NCBI RefSeq assembly: GCF_000212355.1
Contig: NC_015496.1
Location: 186,001 to 250,000 of the forward strand
Length of the DNA stretch: 64,000 nucleotides
Direction: 5' to 3'
Origin: Dokdonia sp. 4H-3-7-5
GTDB taxonomy: Bacteria; Bacteroidota; Bacteroidia; Flavobacteriales; Flavobacteriaceae
Shown: one piece after another, positions 17,781-26,261 of the stretch
Layout of the letters: every line of letters begins with the position of its first letter
Numbering within the stretch: the stretch's first letter is position 1
Position numbers and translations under genes: made by a program
Notes under the pieces: generated by a model
What the model was told of the DNA's origin: nothing
The model's database searches: none
What the model saw: only the letters and a program-made list of their open reading frames with translations

Positions 17781-18713
17781 TTACTTTACAGCAACAAGCT
17801 CTACGTCAAAAACTAATGTTGCATTTGGAGGTATTACTCCACCTGCACCAGCGCTTCCGTACCCTAAGTCTGAAGGGATTACTAAGCGTGCTTTATCTCC
17901 TACGTTTAATAAAGAAATACCTTCATCCCATCCTGGAATTACTTGTCCTACTCCTAATTGAAAGTCAATAGGTTGGTTTCTTTTAAATGAACTATCAAAC
18001 ACAGTTCCATCAGGAAGTGCTCCTTTGTAGTGTACAGAAACTGTTTTACCTTTTTCTGCTTTTGCACCAGTACCTTTTTGGATAATCTGGTAACGCAAAC
18101 CGCTAGCTGTAGTTTCAAAACCAGTTGCTAGCGCTTCAATTTCTGCAGCTTGTGCAGCTTTTTCTTCTTCAACACGTTTTGTTCTTGAACCTTCAAAAGT
18201 TCTAAAAGCTTCAACTGCATTCCAAGCTTCTGCCTCTGCTCCTACTCTAATGATTTCGATTTTTGTTATCTCATCACCTTGAGCCACTGCATTTACAACT
18301 TCTTGTCCTTCTACAACGTTCCCAAAAACAGTATGCTTACCGTCTAACCAGTCTGTAGGGATGTGTGTAATAAAAAACTGAGTTCCGTTTGTTCCAGGAC
18401 CTGCATTTGCCATAGAAAGTATTCCTGGAGCATCGTGCTTTAAGTCTGGGTGAATCTCATCATCAAATTTATATCCTCCATCACCAGTTCCTGTTCCTAG
18501 TGGGCAACCACCTTGAATCATGAAATCAGGAATTACACGGTGAAATTTCAAACCATCATAATATGGAGTTCCTTGAGGCTTTTGAGAGTTCTCAAGGTTT
18601 CCTTCTGCTAGCGCTACAAAGTTTCCTACCGTTCCTGGCGTCTTCTCGTGCTCTAATTTTAAAATAATTTCGCCTTTAGGCGTATGTATCTTTGCGTAAA
18701 TTCCGTCTTTCAT
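17781..18713 (-). CDS. Cyclophilin-FKBP fusion peptidyl-prolyl isomerase
   Basis: This 310-residue protein joins two unrelated prolyl isomerase domains. Residues 1 to about 145 form a cyclophilin domain (YYDGLKFHRVIPDFMIQGG, GTNGTQFFITH, WLDGKHTVFGNV). A charged helical linker follows (about 150-200, FRTFEGSRTKRVEEEKAA). The C-terminal 105 residues form an FKBP domain (VSVHYKGALPDGTVFDSS, GWDEGISLLNVGDKARLVIP, IPPNATLVFDVEL). No signal peptide is seen, so it is cytoplasmic. Fusions of this order have been called CFBP or dual-family immunophilins and are known from a few bacteria. The gene has its own promoter and terminator. Confidence 0.93.
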   Translation of the reverse strand: MKDGIYAKIHTPKGEIILKLEHEKTPGTVGNFVALAEGNLENSQKPQGTPYYDGLKFHRVIPDFMIQGGCPLGTGTGDGGYKFDDEIHPDLKHDAPGILSMANAGPGTNGTQFFITHIPTDWLDGKHTVFGNVVEGQEVVNAVAQGDEITKIEIIRVGAEAEAWNAVEAFRTFEGSRTKRVEEEKAAQAAEIEALATGFETTASGLRYQIIQKGTGAKAEKGKTVSVHYKGALPDGTVFDSSFKRNQPIDFQLGVGQVIPGWDEGISLLNVGDKARLVIPSDLGYGSAGAGGVIPPNATLVFDVELVAVK

Positions 18714-18735
18714 TATCCTTATTTTTAATGAGCTG

Positions 18736-18765
18736 CAAAGATACTATTTACTAGTGGGAAGGCAA
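18736..18765 (-). promoter_or_regulatory. Promoter of the PPIase gene
   Basis: On the minus strand TTG (18765-18763), 19 nt, then TATCTTTG (18743-18736) match the Bacteroidota -33/-7 consensus. The start codon is about 22 nt downstream of the -7 box. Confidence 0.8.
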
Positions 18766-18872
18766 ATATGCTTGCGCGAAAATGTTACAAACCTCCACAT
18801 TGTCAGCTTCAAGTAATGCAAAGCTTGACTTATGAGTCTTACAAGCTGATTATCAATAGCTAATAACGACAA

Positions 18873-19364
18873 CTACCGCGCTACCTCAATCACCTCAAGA
18901 TTCTCAATCTTGCCTGAATGAACCGTAAATCTGAGCATGGTGCGCACTTTATGAAAACCGTGCTTACCTATCGCTCCAGGATTCATATGTAAGAGGCCTC
19001 TTTTTTTATCTGGCATAACCTTTAAGATGTGGCTATGGCCGCAAATAAACAACTTAGGCGGGTTACTATAAATCTCATCTTTAATAGCTGGAGAATATCT
19101 CCCAGGGTATCCACCTATGTGAGTAATCAAAACATCTACTCCTTCACATACAAATCTGTTATTGAGAGGGAATTCTTGTCGTGCTTCTGTATCATCTATA
19201 TTTCCAAAAACAGCTCGTAGCGGTTTCCGTTTTGCTATAGCATCTGTTACTTTTAAGTCACCTATGTCACCTGCATGCCAGACCTCATCTGCCCAGTCTA
19301 CGTGACCCAAGATATGATCATCTATATAACTATGTGTATCGCTTAATAGGAGTATCTTTTTCAT
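18873..19364 (-). CDS. Metallophosphoesterase, YfcE/MJ0936 family
   Basis: This 163-residue calcineurin-like phosphoesterase has the metal-binding motifs LLSDTHSYID, HAGDIGD, FGNIDD and ICGHSHI in order; such enzymes hydrolyse phosphodiesters. I start it at the ATG at 19364 (MKKILLLSDTH) because this gives the standard family N-terminus; a longer frame would translate the palindrome at 19372-19387. It is divergent from truA, with only 49 bp between the two start codons, and that gap holds the palindrome. Confidence 0.87.
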   Translation of the reverse strand: MKKILLLSDTHSYIDDHILGHVDWADEVWHAGDIGDLKVTDAIAKRKPLRAVFGNIDDTEARQEFPLNNRFVCEGVDVLITHIGGYPGRYSPAIKDEIYSNPPKLFICGHSHILKVMPDKKRGLLHMNPGAIGKHGFHKVRTMLRFTVHSGKIENLEVIEVAR

Positions 19365-19371
19365 TTGAGTG

Positions 19372-19387
19372 CGCTTTCGCGAAAGCG
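19372..19387. repeat. Dispersed palindrome between divergent start codons
   Basis: The 16-bp palindrome CGCTTTCGCGAAAGCG fills much of the 49-bp gap between the phosphoesterase and truA starts, where both promoters would be expected. Confidence 0.92.
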
Positions 19388-19413
19388 TATATTTGCCACA
19401 AAAATACAACACA

Positions 19414-20187
19414 GTGCGTTATTTTATCGAGCTTTCTTACTTTGGAAAACACTACCACGGCTGGCAGCGTCAACCTAATGCCGTTACCGTGCAAGAAACG
19501 ATAGAGAAGGCACTATCTATGATTTTGAGAAAACCAGTCCAAATCATGGGTGCTGGACGCACTGACGCTGGTGTGCATGCCACACAGATGTATGCACATT
19601 TTGATTGGGATGGCGAGCAGTTTACTACTCAAGAAAGCATAGAAAAACTTACCCATAAATTCAATCGTCTTTTACCAAAAGATATAGCCTTTAAACGCAT
19701 TTTTCAAGTGGCAGACAAAGCACATACACGTTTTGACGCCACTAGTAGGTCTTATGTGTATCGCATAGGGAAAGAAAAAAACCCATTTACATCAGATCAC
19801 GCCCCAACAGTACGGAATGAAGTGCATATTGAAGCTATGAATAAGGCGGCAGCGATCCTGCTTGACTATAGTGATTTTGAGTGTTTTTCTAAATCAAATA
19901 CTGACGTGAACACCTATCTTTGTGATATTACACGTGCAACGTGGATAGAGACCGAGGATGAGTATCATTTTCATATTACAGCAAATAGATTTTTACGTAA
20001 TATGGTACGAGCCATTGTAGGTACTTTACTAGAAATAGGCGAAGGAAAGAGAGACATTACATGGATGCACGAGGTAATAACTGGTAAAAGTAGATCACAG
20101 GCAGGAAAATCAGTTCCTGGACGCGGTTTATACTTGACAGAGATTTTATACCCAGAAACAATTTATAAAGATCATGGCAGAGACTAA
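19414..20187 (+). CDS. truA: tRNA pseudouridine(38-40) synthase
   Basis: This 257-residue enzyme makes pseudouridine at positions 38-40 of the tRNA anticodon arm. I start it at GTG 19414 (VRYFIELSYFGKHYHGWQRQ), which gives the family N-terminus; an upstream GTG at 19369 would add 15 residues encoded by the palindrome. The catalytic Asp is in GAGRTDAGVHA (about residue 52). RFLRNMVRAIVGTL and the C-terminal GRGLYL are conserved. Its last 14 nt overlap the next gene, an ABC exporter, so they are co-translated. Confidence 0.92.
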   Translation: MRYFIELSYFGKHYHGWQRQPNAVTVQETIEKALSMILRKPVQIMGAGRTDAGVHATQMYAHFDWDGEQFTTQESIEKLTHKFNRLLPKDIAFKRIFQVADKAHTRFDATSRSYVYRIGKEKNPFTSDHAPTVRNEVHIEAMNKAAAILLDYSDFECFSKSNTDVNTYLCDITRATWIETEDEYHFHITANRFLRNMVRAIVGTLLEIGEGKRDITWMHEVITGKSRSQAGKSVPGRGLYLTEILYPETIYKDHGRD

Positions 20188-21940
20188 AGGAAAAGCTTTT
20201 GATACGCAATTATTTAAACGTCTACTCGCTTTTACGACACCGTATCGCAGTAGATTATATATAGCTGCTATAGCTGCCGTAGTACTCTCACTTTGTGCTG
20301 CACTACGCCCATATTTCCTTAAAAACGCCATAGATTTAGGGATATCACAACGATCTAGTGATGACTTATTCTTTTATATGAGGCTCATGGCCGCTGTACT
20401 CTTTGGCGAAGTTCTCTTTCAATTACTATTTATTTATTTTTCTAACTGGATAGGCCAACAAGTAATTAAGGATATAAGAGTAAAACTCTTTGATCACATG
20501 CTTACGTTCAAGATGCAATATTTTGACAAGTCGGCAGTGGGAAGATTAGTGACTAGAGCGGTAGGTGATATTGAGACTATCTCTAGTATCTTCTCTCAAG
20601 GACTCTTTATGATTATTGCAGATTTATTAAAGATGAGTGTTGTGCTGGCATTCATGTTTTATGAAAGCTGGAGACTTACCCTTATTGTACTTGCTGTTTT
20701 CCCAGTAATTTTATATGCAACACGTGTATTTCAAAAAGCTATGAAAGTTGCCTTTGAGGAAGTACGCACGCAAGTAGCAAACCTCAACACTTTTGTGCAA
20801 GAACGTGTGACTGGGATGAAAATCGTACAGATTTTTAACCGTGAAGCTATAGAGCATAAAAAATTCCAAGCCATTAATAAAAAACACATGGATGCGTGGA
20901 ATAAGACGGTATGGTACAACTCTATCTTCTTCCCTATTGCAGAGATATGTACTTCTGTCACCATAGGTCTTATTGTATGGTATGGTGGTCTTAAAGCTGC
21001 GCAAAGTGATGTCATCACCATAGGATTAATAACAGCATTTATAAGCTATATCCAGATGCTTTTTACACCACTTAGACAGATAGCAGATAAATTCAACACC
21101 TTGCAAATGGGAATGGTTGCTGCAAATCGTGTTTTTGGCATTTTAGACACACAGTCTTCTATACAAGACATAGGAACCTTAGAACTTAATAACGTACAAG
21201 GTAAAATAGACTTTGAAGATGTTAGATTTTCTTATGTAGAGAATGAAGAGGTACTCAAAGGAATATCACTCACCGCAGCACCAGGACAAACCATTGCTAT
21301 TGTAGGATCTACGGGAGCTGGAAAATCTACTATTATCAACTTACTTAGTAGATTTTATGAGATAGATAGCGGTAAGATATTACTAGACGGAACAGATATT
21401 AAAGACATAAAACTAAACAATCTAAGAAATGAGATTGCTGTCGTGCTACAAGATGTATTCCTTTTTGCCGACACTATTTTGAATAATATCACGCTTAACA
21501 ATCCAGACATTTCTGAGGAAACGGTGATAGAAAGTGCAAAGACCATAGGCGTTCATAAATTTATTTCTAGCCTTCCTGATGGATATCACTATAACGTAAA
21601 AGAGCGAGGCTCTATGTTATCTAGCGGTCAGCGACAGCTTATTGCTTTTTTAAGAGCATATGTGAGCAATCCTTCAATTCTTGTTCTTGATGAAGCTACT
21701 TCATCTGTAGACTCACACAGCGAGCAGTTAATCCAAAAAGCGATTAATAAAATTACTAAAGGAAGAACCTCTATTGTGATTGCTCACCGTCTTGCTACTA
21801 TTAAAAAAGCAGATCAGATTATTGTGATGGAAAAAGGTAAAATCATCGAGCAGGGTACTCATAAAGAACTTCTCGCTAAGGAAGATGGACATTACCGCAA
21901 TCTGTATGAAGTACAATTTATGCAAGCAGAAGCTAGCTAG
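20174..21940 (+). CDS. ABC exporter, fused membrane and ATPase domains (MsbA-like)
   Basis: This 588-residue half-transporter has an N-terminal six-helix exporter domain (about residues 20-320, YFDKSAVGRLVTRAVGDIETI is the coupling region) and a C-terminal ATPase domain. Walker A is VGSTGAGKST, the Q-loop is VLQDVFLF, the signature is LSSGQRQ (usual LSGGQ) and Walker B is ILVLDEATSSVD, followed by the switch His in VIAHRLATI. It would act as a dimer in the inner membrane, exporting a lipid or drug. It overlaps truA, a linkage often seen in Flavobacteria. The substrate is not shown by sequence. Confidence 0.92.
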   Translation: MAETKGKAFDTQLFKRLLAFTTPYRSRLYIAAIAAVVLSLCAALRPYFLKNAIDLGISQRSSDDLFFYMRLMAAVLFGEVLFQLLFIYFSNWIGQQVIKDIRVKLFDHMLTFKMQYFDKSAVGRLVTRAVGDIETISSIFSQGLFMIIADLLKMSVVLAFMFYESWRLTLIVLAVFPVILYATRVFQKAMKVAFEEVRTQVANLNTFVQERVTGMKIVQIFNREAIEHKKFQAINKKHMDAWNKTVWYNSIFFPIAEICTSVTIGLIVWYGGLKAAQSDVITIGLITAFISYIQMLFTPLRQIADKFNTLQMGMVAANRVFGILDTQSSIQDIGTLELNNVQGKIDFEDVRFSYVENEEVLKGISLTAAPGQTIAIVGSTGAGKSTIINLLSRFYEIDSGKILLDGTDIKDIKLNNLRNEIAVVLQDVFLFADTILNNITLNNPDISEETVIESAKTIGVHKFISSLPDGYHYNVKERGSMLSSGQRQLIAFLRAYVSNPSILVLDEATSSVDSHSEQLIQKAINKITKGRTSIVIAHRLATIKKADQIIVMEKGKIIEQGTHKELLAKEDGHYRNLYEVQFMQAEAS

Positions 21941-21967
21941 ATGTTACTATTGGTTTGCTAGGCACAT

Positions 21968-21980
21968 TTTCGCGAAAGCG
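21968..21980. repeat. Dispersed palindrome, one-armed decayed copy
   Basis: TTTCGCGAAAGCG keeps the right arm; the left arm is lost (ACAT in place of CGC). It lies between the convergent exporter and cyclase genes. Confidence 0.65.
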
Positions 21981-21997
21981 TATATAATTTATAATGT

Positions 21998-23116
21998 TTA
22001 AATCACATTACCCTGCTCAAAAGTCACTAGCGAAACTTCCTCTTTTTTACCCTTAAGAAGCTCCTCACCCATAGATACTACTCGTGTAGTACCTGGCAAC
22101 TTAGGTAGTATATTTGCAAAAGCTTTTGACGCTAGGATATCTACACCCTTTTCGTTACACATGCTCTGGATACGAGCCGTAGTATTAAGTACATCTCCAG
22201 AAAAGGCGATATCTCTCTTTATTTTACCCAGCTCCCCTACTGTAACTTGGCCATAATGAAAGCCAACTTTAAAATCTGGCAAAGCATTATAGCGCTTGTA
22301 ATATTTTATAGATTTCTTGTAAATGATATTTTTCATACGATAATAGCAACGTAAGGCATTTGCATTTTTCACACCATTTTTCATCTTCCAGGTGATGACA
22401 ACCTCATCGCCTACGTACTGGTATACCTCGCCCTTAGTTTGCATAATAGCTGGTGCGATATCATTAAAAAAATCTTTTAAGAAATTGAAGTATTCTTGTT
22501 CGCCTAGTTTTTCGGCGATTCTTGTGGCGTCTCGTATATCTGCAAACATGAAAATACGCGTCTCAGTTTTAGGATGAAAATAACGCCCCATTAAGTAATC
22601 TGGAAAAACGCCTGGACCATACTTATCATTAATCATAAGGATGATGAGCGTTAGAATGACAATAAACAGCCACACCACAAAATTCTTAATAAATATGTGT
22701 TCTGTATAAAAAGAGATCACGCGGTCATAAAGTAAGTCACTGGTAAGTTGTAAGCCTAGGTAATCTGCATAATAGTAATATGCCCCTACGGTACCTACAA
22801 TAAACGCAATAATCACATAGAGTAATGTGATGTAAATAAGCGCTCTCCAGAAGGCATATTTACGCAGCCACAACTCCATAATATTTACGGTAAAAATCCC
22901 TCCTATTAACCCAGCCATGATTGACACCAATAAGTTCGCCTTAAAGGAAACTTCAAAATCAAAATCTGACGTAAGCGCATCTGCAGATACGAGTGTGGCA
23001 TAGTCGTACAAGAAAATAATATTTGCAACCAGCATCCACGCAAAGAGAATCCACAAGGCACGCCTTACGTAGAATAGGATTTCGTTGTTGGTAAGTTCTC
23101 TTTTAAATAGTTTCAT
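21998..23116 (-). CDS. Membrane-bound class III nucleotide cyclase
   Basis: This 372-residue protein has four N-terminal membrane helices (about residues 18-40, 58-82, 88-115, 140-162) and a C-terminal class III cyclase domain. Both metal-binding Asp residues are visible (FADIRDAT and YQYVGDEVV), as are the transition-state Asn and Arg (VLNTTARIQ). At the two base-selecting positions I read Gln (third residue before the Gly of VGDE) and Ala (seventh before the Asn of LNTTAR), not the Lys with Asp/Thr of adenylyl cyclases nor the Glu with Cys of guanylyl cyclases. The product is therefore uncertain. The gene is monocistronic. Confidence 0.88.
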   Translation of the reverse strand: MKLFKRELTNNEILFYVRRALWILFAWMLVANIIFLYDYATLVSADALTSDFDFEVSFKANLLVSIMAGLIGGIFTVNIMELWLRKYAFWRALIYITLLYVIIAFIVGTVGAYYYYADYLGLQLTSDLLYDRVISFYTEHIFIKNFVVWLFIVILTLIILMINDKYGPGVFPDYLMGRYFHPKTETRIFMFADIRDATRIAEKLGEQEYFNFLKDFFNDIAPAIMQTKGEVYQYVGDEVVITWKMKNGVKNANALRCYYRMKNIIYKKSIKYYKRYNALPDFKVGFHYGQVTVGELGKIKRDIAFSGDVLNTTARIQSMCNEKGVDILASKAFANILPKLPGTTRVVSMGEELLKGKKEEVSLVTFEQGNVI

Positions 23117-23208
23117 ATATTATCTTATGCTGCGTCTATCAAAGTACCTCATATATACTAACAATCATTGCTCGTTTAAGAGAGATTTGTGAGAAAAAGT
23201 ATTTTTAC

Positions 23209-23228
23209 TACGCTTTCGCGAAAACGTA
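23209..23228. repeat. Dispersed palindrome, copy with one mismatch
   Basis: TACGCTTTCGCGAAAACGTA differs from the perfect palindrome at one base. It lies 3 nt after the end of the cdaA-DUF3667 operon. Confidence 0.8.
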
Positions 23229-23231
23229 TAC

Positions 23232-24245
23232 CTACTGAGGTCTATTTTTAATCATATCTGGAGTGATCTCTAGCTCATACTCTAGACGTTTGAGACTATC
23301 TTGTTTTAGAGAGTCTAGAATTTTTTTACGTTCTGCTTGCTCTAGAGCTGGCTTCATCATATTGCCTATAAATGAGTTTTCATCAATATCTAGCTCCTCC
23401 CCTTTTGCAATCTTTACTCCTTGTACTGCTCCATATAATATAATAGGAATCGTTGAAAAGCAAGAAAATGCGAGTATAACGACTAAAAATAAAGCGCTTT
23501 TTAAAATTACACTGGCATTATCCAATTTATATAAACGTTTCAACACATACACTGTAAATACAAATAATAGCAAGACAGTTACAAAACTAAATGCAAATAG
23601 TAATGTTGTATTCCAAATAACCAAGATGTTGAGCGTTACAGATATTATTGATATATGGGAATATGTATATAGGTATATTACAAAATGTTCAACTAGATTA
23701 TAATTCTTATAGTTCCAAAATACGAGTTTAGATATAAGCGCCATAATAGGTATACTAAGGAACATATATACGGACTGATATTCCATCATGGTATTTGTAA
23801 CGGTCTCTGTCATTTCCACTTGAGCACTTGCCATATCTACGCCATAGAAGCTAGTTTGTGTAGCTATAAGTTCGTCAAGAAACCAACCTTTTAATATAAA
23901 TGAGTAAAATCCGCTAAATGTAATTGCAATTGCAAAGTAGCTGAAGGCCGGAAGATACTTCTTGCGCATCCCATTTATGTAACCACCTATCACATCTTCT
24001 GGCTGGCGAAACATTGCTACAAAAGTCTTGACAAAAGAATTTTCTAGATTAAAAAATCGATCTACAAAGTCTTCTAGTAAGTTACGCCATGTGAGTTTAT
24101 TATAAATACGCTTACCACCACAGTGTGAGCAAAACCTTTGATCTAGCGCTATAAACTGCTCACAGTTCACACAGGTATCTTTTACCTCAAGTTGGGTCTG
24201 TTTCTTTTTTAAAGTTTTTTTCTCAGCGCGAGACAACTTGGACAT
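23232..24245 (-). CDS. DUF3667 membrane protein with zinc ribbon (paralogue 2)
   Basis: This 337-residue protein starts with a basic Lys-rich tail and a four-Cys zinc ribbon (CVNC ... CSHC, about residues 24-43). The DUF3667 core follows (RNLLEDFVDRFFNLENSFVKT), then about five membrane helices and a charged C-terminal tail (ERKKILDSLKQDSLKR). Its function is unknown. It is a clear paralogue of the next gene upstream (24270-25268), sharing the ribbon, LTWRNLLEDF/LNTRNLLEDF and the phrase KLVFWNYKNYN/KLVFWNYKQYN. It is the third gene of the cdaA operon. Confidence 0.85.
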   Translation of the reverse strand: MSKLSRAEKKTLKKKQTQLEVKDTCVNCEQFIALDQRFCSHCGGKRIYNKLTWRNLLEDFVDRFFNLENSFVKTFVAMFRQPEDVIGGYINGMRKKYLPAFSYFAIAITFSGFYSFILKGWFLDELIATQTSFYGVDMASAQVEMTETVTNTMMEYQSVYMFLSIPIMALISKLVFWNYKNYNLVEHFVIYLYTYSHISIISVTLNILVIWNTTLLFAFSFVTVLLLFVFTVYVLKRLYKLDNASVILKSALFLVVILAFSCFSTIPIILYGAVQGVKIAKGEELDIDENSFIGNMMKPALEQAERKKILDSLKQDSLKRLEYELEITPDMIKNRPQ

Positions 24246-24269
24246 AGGTTGGTTTTAATATTTAAGAGA

Positions 24270-25268
24270 TTAGTTAAGCGTATCTTTTACGATTTGCACA
24301 GCTGCTTTGACACTATCTACACGTCGTATAGAGTCCTTTGCTTTTGCAGCGGCTTCTCTAGCTGCTCTGGCTATTTCAGATTGCTGTTTTACGTCTGCTA
24401 CAAACTCATCAAGCATACCAGTGGTATACATAATCCCACCCACAGCACTCATAAAAAGACATGATAGCGGTAATAGTATGGCAAGAAACAATATCGTTTT
24501 AAGTATTGCTTTTTCAATTGTTAAATCAAATATTCTATAAAGGACATAAATCGTATAAATTATAGGAAAAGCAATAGTCACCACTCCTAGTATCACCTGT
24601 GCTATATCTGACCAGATGAAGAGCATACCAAGCACAGACATTAAAATCTGAACCTGAGAGTAGGTGTACAAATAGATGACAACATGCTCTATAAAATTGT
24701 ATTGCTTATAGTTCCAAAAAACCAGTTTTGAAATCACAGCATACAACGGAATACACAGAAAACTAAAGAGACTTTGATAATCAAACACAAAGTCCAAGTA
24801 ATCATTCAATACTGTAGTATCAGGCGATTTGAATCCGCTAGCAAATCCATTTGAAAACTCAGAGAAACTCTCAGAATCAATAAACCAATTTCTAAAGAAA
24901 AATGTATAGACACTCGTGATAGTAAGCGCCACAGCAAAATACCCAAAAGCAGACATGTATCTTTTTCTAAGACCTTCTACATAGCCATGGATTACATCTT
25001 CTGGTGCGGTAAATAATACAATAAAGGTTTTTAAGAATACATTCTCAATATTGAGAAAACGCTCTGTGAAGTCCTCTAGAAGATTACGAGTGTTGAGCCT
25101 ATTATACATGCGCTTTGCTCCACAATGAGAACAGAATCCCTGGTCTAGTTGTACTGGGGTTCCGCAGTTCTTACAGTGGTCAGAAACTACGTGGACATCT
25201 CTGCTTTTTTTAGTAAGCTTATTACTTTTTTTATCTATCTTACTGTTATCTGATGGTTTCTTAGACAT
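24270..25268 (-). CDS. DUF3667 membrane protein with zinc ribbon (paralogue 1)
   Basis: This 332-residue protein has the same plan as its downstream paralogue: a Lys-rich tail, a zinc ribbon (CKNC ... CSHC), the DUF3667 core (NLLEDFTERFLNIENVFLKT), about five membrane helices and a helical Ala/Lys-rich C-terminal tail. It begins 4 nt after the cdaA stop, so translation is likely coupled to the diadenylate cyclase. The function is unknown. The fixed link with cdaA suggests a membrane partner, sensor or effector of c-di-AMP, which is inference. Confidence 0.85.
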   Translation of the reverse strand: MSKKPSDNSKIDKKSNKLTKKSRDVHVVSDHCKNCGTPVQLDQGFCSHCGAKRMYNRLNTRNLLEDFTERFLNIENVFLKTFIVLFTAPEDVIHGYVEGLRKRYMSAFGYFAVALTITSVYTFFFRNWFIDSESFSEFSNGFASGFKSPDTTVLNDYLDFVFDYQSLFSFLCIPLYAVISKLVFWNYKQYNFIEHVVIYLYTYSQVQILMSVLGMLFIWSDIAQVILGVVTIAFPIIYTIYVLYRIFDLTIEKAILKTILFLAILLPLSCLFMSAVGGIMYTTGMLDEFVADVKQQSEIARAAREAAAKAKDSIRRVDSVKAAVQIVKDTLN

Positions 25269-25272
25269 AGCG

Positions 25273-26046
25273 TTACATTAGTTCTTGTTCTAATAAAACA
25301 CGCAGCTCATCTATGGTATCAAAGAGTACAAACTCACCATCCTTTATATAGTTTATAGCACCACTTTCTTCACTTACCACTAGGGCAAGTGCGTCTGTCT
25401 TTTCTGTAATTCCTACTGCAGCACGATGCCTAAGTCCAAAGCGTAATGGAATATTGCGTTCCTGAGTTACAGGCAAAATAACACGTGTTGCTGTTATCTT
25501 ATTATCCTCAATAATCATTGCACCATCGTGTAATGTAGAGTTCTTATAAAAAACACTTTCTATAATAGGTCTGTTTACCTCTATTTCCATGCGGTCTCCA
25601 GTATCTTTTACAAACTCTAGACTCGTTGCTCTCCTTATAATGATAAGTGCACCTGTCCTGGTGTTACTCATATTCTCACAAGCTCCTAGAATTGCATGAA
25701 TATCTAGATTGAGAACACCTTCTTTTTTTGAAAAATTAAAATTCTTAAATAGTCCGCCCTTCGTGAGGTTTGTGCTTCCTATGAGTAATAAAAACTTTCT
25801 AATCTCTTGTTGAAATACTACAATGAGCGCAAACATCCCCACGCCTATAAACTGCCCTAGTATGGTACTAAGCATTTCCATTTTGAGAAGTACTGTGAGT
25901 TGCCAGATGAGATAAATCACCACGATACCTATAAAGATATTTATAGCTACCGTTCCCTTAACGAGCCTGTATAAATAAAACATCAAGGTAGCAACGAGCA
26001 AAATGTCGATACCGTCTAAGATGCGCAGATTTTCTAAAATTTCCAA
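25273..26046 (-). CDS. cdaA: Diadenylate cyclase CdaA (c-di-AMP synthase)
   Basis: This 257-residue enzyme makes cyclic di-AMP from two ATP at the inner membrane. Three N-terminal membrane helices (to about residue 80) precede a DAC (DisA_N) domain. The catalytic motifs are STLHDGAMII (DGA) and FGLRHRAAVGI (RHR), both intact, and the tail has ALVVSEESGAI. It is the first gene of an operon with two DUF3667 paralogues. c-di-AMP usually controls potassium and osmolyte balance and wall stress; no CdaR or GlmM gene is next to it here. Confidence 0.95.
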   Translation of the reverse strand: MEILENLRILDGIDILLVATLMFYLYRLVKGTVAINIFIGIVVIYLIWQLTVLLKMEMLSTILGQFIGVGMFALIVVFQQEIRKFLLLIGSTNLTKGGLFKNFNFSKKEGVLNLDIHAILGACENMSNTRTGALIIIRRATSLEFVKDTGDRMEIEVNRPIIESVFYKNSTLHDGAMIIEDNKITATRVILPVTQERNIPLRFGLRHRAAVGITEKTDALALVVSEESGAINYIKDGEFVLFDTIDELRVLLEQELM

Positions 26047-26224
26047 TAGTCTAGGATTTACGTAAAAATAGCAGAAAAAGGGAGAGCAAAAAATCTAGCA
26101 CCTAAAAACTTAATTTTAAGTGGCACTACTTTGATTTTGCGGTCTTTACTTTCGGCTTACCTCTAGACTGCGACCCTAACGCTTAATGATATTTAAGAAT
26201 TTTAAAAGATATATTTATTGAGTC

Positions 26225-26242
26225 ACGCTTTCGCGAAAGCGT
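26225..26242. repeat. Dispersed palindrome between redoxin and cdaA
   Basis: Perfect 18-bp palindrome ACGCTTTCGCGAAAGCGT, upstream of cdaA and 19 nt after the redoxin stop. Confidence 0.95.
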
Positions 26243-26261
26243 ACTAATCCTACTACCCCAC

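Noticed and set aside
17765-17971. 68-codon frame on the plus strand at the end of the PPIase gene
   Set aside because: It overlaps the FKBP domain on the other strand and begins next to its terminator; leucine-rich shadow frame.
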